Positions 63,549-64,000 of a stretch of 64,000 nt of DNA are shown piece after piece. The first letter of the stretch is position 1. Each line of letters starts with the position of its first letter. Where the stretch lies: the NCBI RefSeq assembly GCF_006152065.1, contig NZ_VDFW01000008.1:1-64000 (forward strand), in the 5' to 3' direction. A program made the translations under genes and the position numbers. This DNA is from Amycolatopsis alkalitolerans (lineage in GTDB: Bacteria; Actinomycetota; Actinomycetes; Mycobacteriales; Pseudonocardiaceae). Below the pieces are notes generated by a model, which had not been told where the DNA came from, ran no database searches, and saw nothing but the letters and a program-made list of their open reading frames with translations.

Positions 63549-64000
63549 CTACAACTGGGGCTCGACGATTTCGAAGTACTGCGGCTGCGGCGCCGTTCCC
63601 GCGAGCTTGAAATAGCGCACCTTGCGCCGCCGGCGCAAGGCGAGCGTGTCGCGGACGGCGTCGTTGTGCACGCGCCGGGCGATGACGACGCGGTATTCGG
63701 CGTCGGCCAGCTCGTCGGCCAGCCGCGGCGGCAGCTCTTCGCGCCGGACCGACGCCAGGAGCTTCGTGAGCTCGTTCTCGGTGTCTTCGCGCTCGGCTCG
63801 GGGCGCGGCCTCCGCGGTGTCCGCGGCCTGCAGCACGGCCGCGGCCTCGTCACCGTTCAGCACGCCCGCGGCGACTGTGCGGGCGACGACCGCACGCCGG
63901 GCGAGGGCGGCGTCGAGGGCGGCCCAGCCCGCATCGAGCCGGACGTGCAGGCGGTCGAGCCGGTTCGCGGTCGCCACCAGGAAGAGCCCGCCGAGGACGA
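63549..64000 (-). CDS. LemA-like membrane-associated protein, 5' end outside the window
   Basis: The frame is open to the window edge. Its first visible residues are a hydrophobic helix end (VLGGLFLVATANRLDRLHVR), followed by LDAGWAALDAALARRAVVAR and charged helices, ending in QPQYFEIVEPQL. The layout (membrane helix, then NRLxRLxxRxxAxWAxxDA) is like LemA proteins. Because the start lies beyond 64000, the length is not known. The gene is 10 bases upstream of xdhC on the same strand. Confidence 0.65.
   Translation of the reverse strand, partial: VLGGLFLVATANRLDRLHVRLDAGWAALDAALARRAVVARTVAAGVLNGDEAAAVLQAADTAEAAPRAEREDTENELTKLLASVRREELPPRLADELADAEYRVVIARRVHNDAVRDTLALRRRRKVRYFKLAGTAPQPQYFEIVEPQL

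Noticed and set aside
1..64000. CRISPR arrays, rRNA and tRNA genes
   Set aside because: None was recognised on either strand; the only spaced repeats are the 21-base arrays, which have no spacers.

Overview
The window is high-GC DNA with GTG/ATG starts, GTGA/ATGA translational coupling and gene families typical of an actinobacterium. The conserved minus-strand block pdxS-pdxT-yebC-ruvCAB-yajC-secD-secF-apt-relA, together with the accessory families present, points to the Pseudonocardiaceae, most like Amycolatopsis. That assignment is inferred from gene content and synteny; no database search was possible.

Layout. (1) 1-1090: the 3' end of metK coupled to an adenosine kinase gene, which looks like the tail of a SAM-recycling operon. 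(2) 1.25-7.0 kb: a decayed gene, a STAND/TPR regulator-like gene with a degenerate P-loop, and dppB plus a fused dppC-dppD of a peptide ABC importer. (3) 7.0-28.9 kb: a low-order accessory region. It starts with a Tn554-like three-gene recombinase module and holds an Xre regulator, an unknown 378-residue protein with a decayed paralogue at 1.25-1.87 kb, a SNF2 helicase coupled to a SWIM protein, a single-chain XRE/wHTH/nucleotidyltransferase-like/HEPN-like protein, and a DUF262 protein facing a small winged-helix regulator. Between these lie at least eight broken genes: two AraC regulators, an XPB-like helicase-associated protein, a PIN toxin remnant, an HTH protein, a SEC-C protein, an ATPase and an MFS pump. 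(4) 29.0-31.4 kb: the second importer ATPase (dppF), 22 kb from dppBCD, and a thiolase. (5) 31.5-43.8 kb: small conserved genes, a CHAT caspase-like protein facing a zinc-motif protein and a membrane protein, a crotonase, relA, a membrane-anchored HNH-type protein and a VapBC pair. (6) 43.9-54.0 kb: the housekeeping block, interrupted by a second VapBC pair between pdxT and pdxS. (7) 54.2-64.0 kb: an EF-G-like GTPase, a DUF4097 protein, and a LysR-linked catabolic cluster (racemase, D-cysteine desulfhydrase-like enzyme, M20 amidohydrolase, DUF3311 and a sodium:solute symporter), then XdhC-like and LemA-like genes.

How it fits together. The conserved right half covers B6 synthesis, Holliday-junction repair, the SecDF translocon, purine salvage and stringent response. 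The left half looks like a site where mobile DNA split a peptide-importer operon and then decayed, leaving a few intact genes of conflict-system type. The best candidates for something undescribed are the XRE/MNT-like/HEPN-like protein (22.9-24.3 kb), the CHAT/zinc/membrane trio (33.2-37.8 kb) and the DUF262/wHTH pair with its two palindromes (26.1-28.3 kb). No rRNA, tRNA or CRISPR array was recognised.
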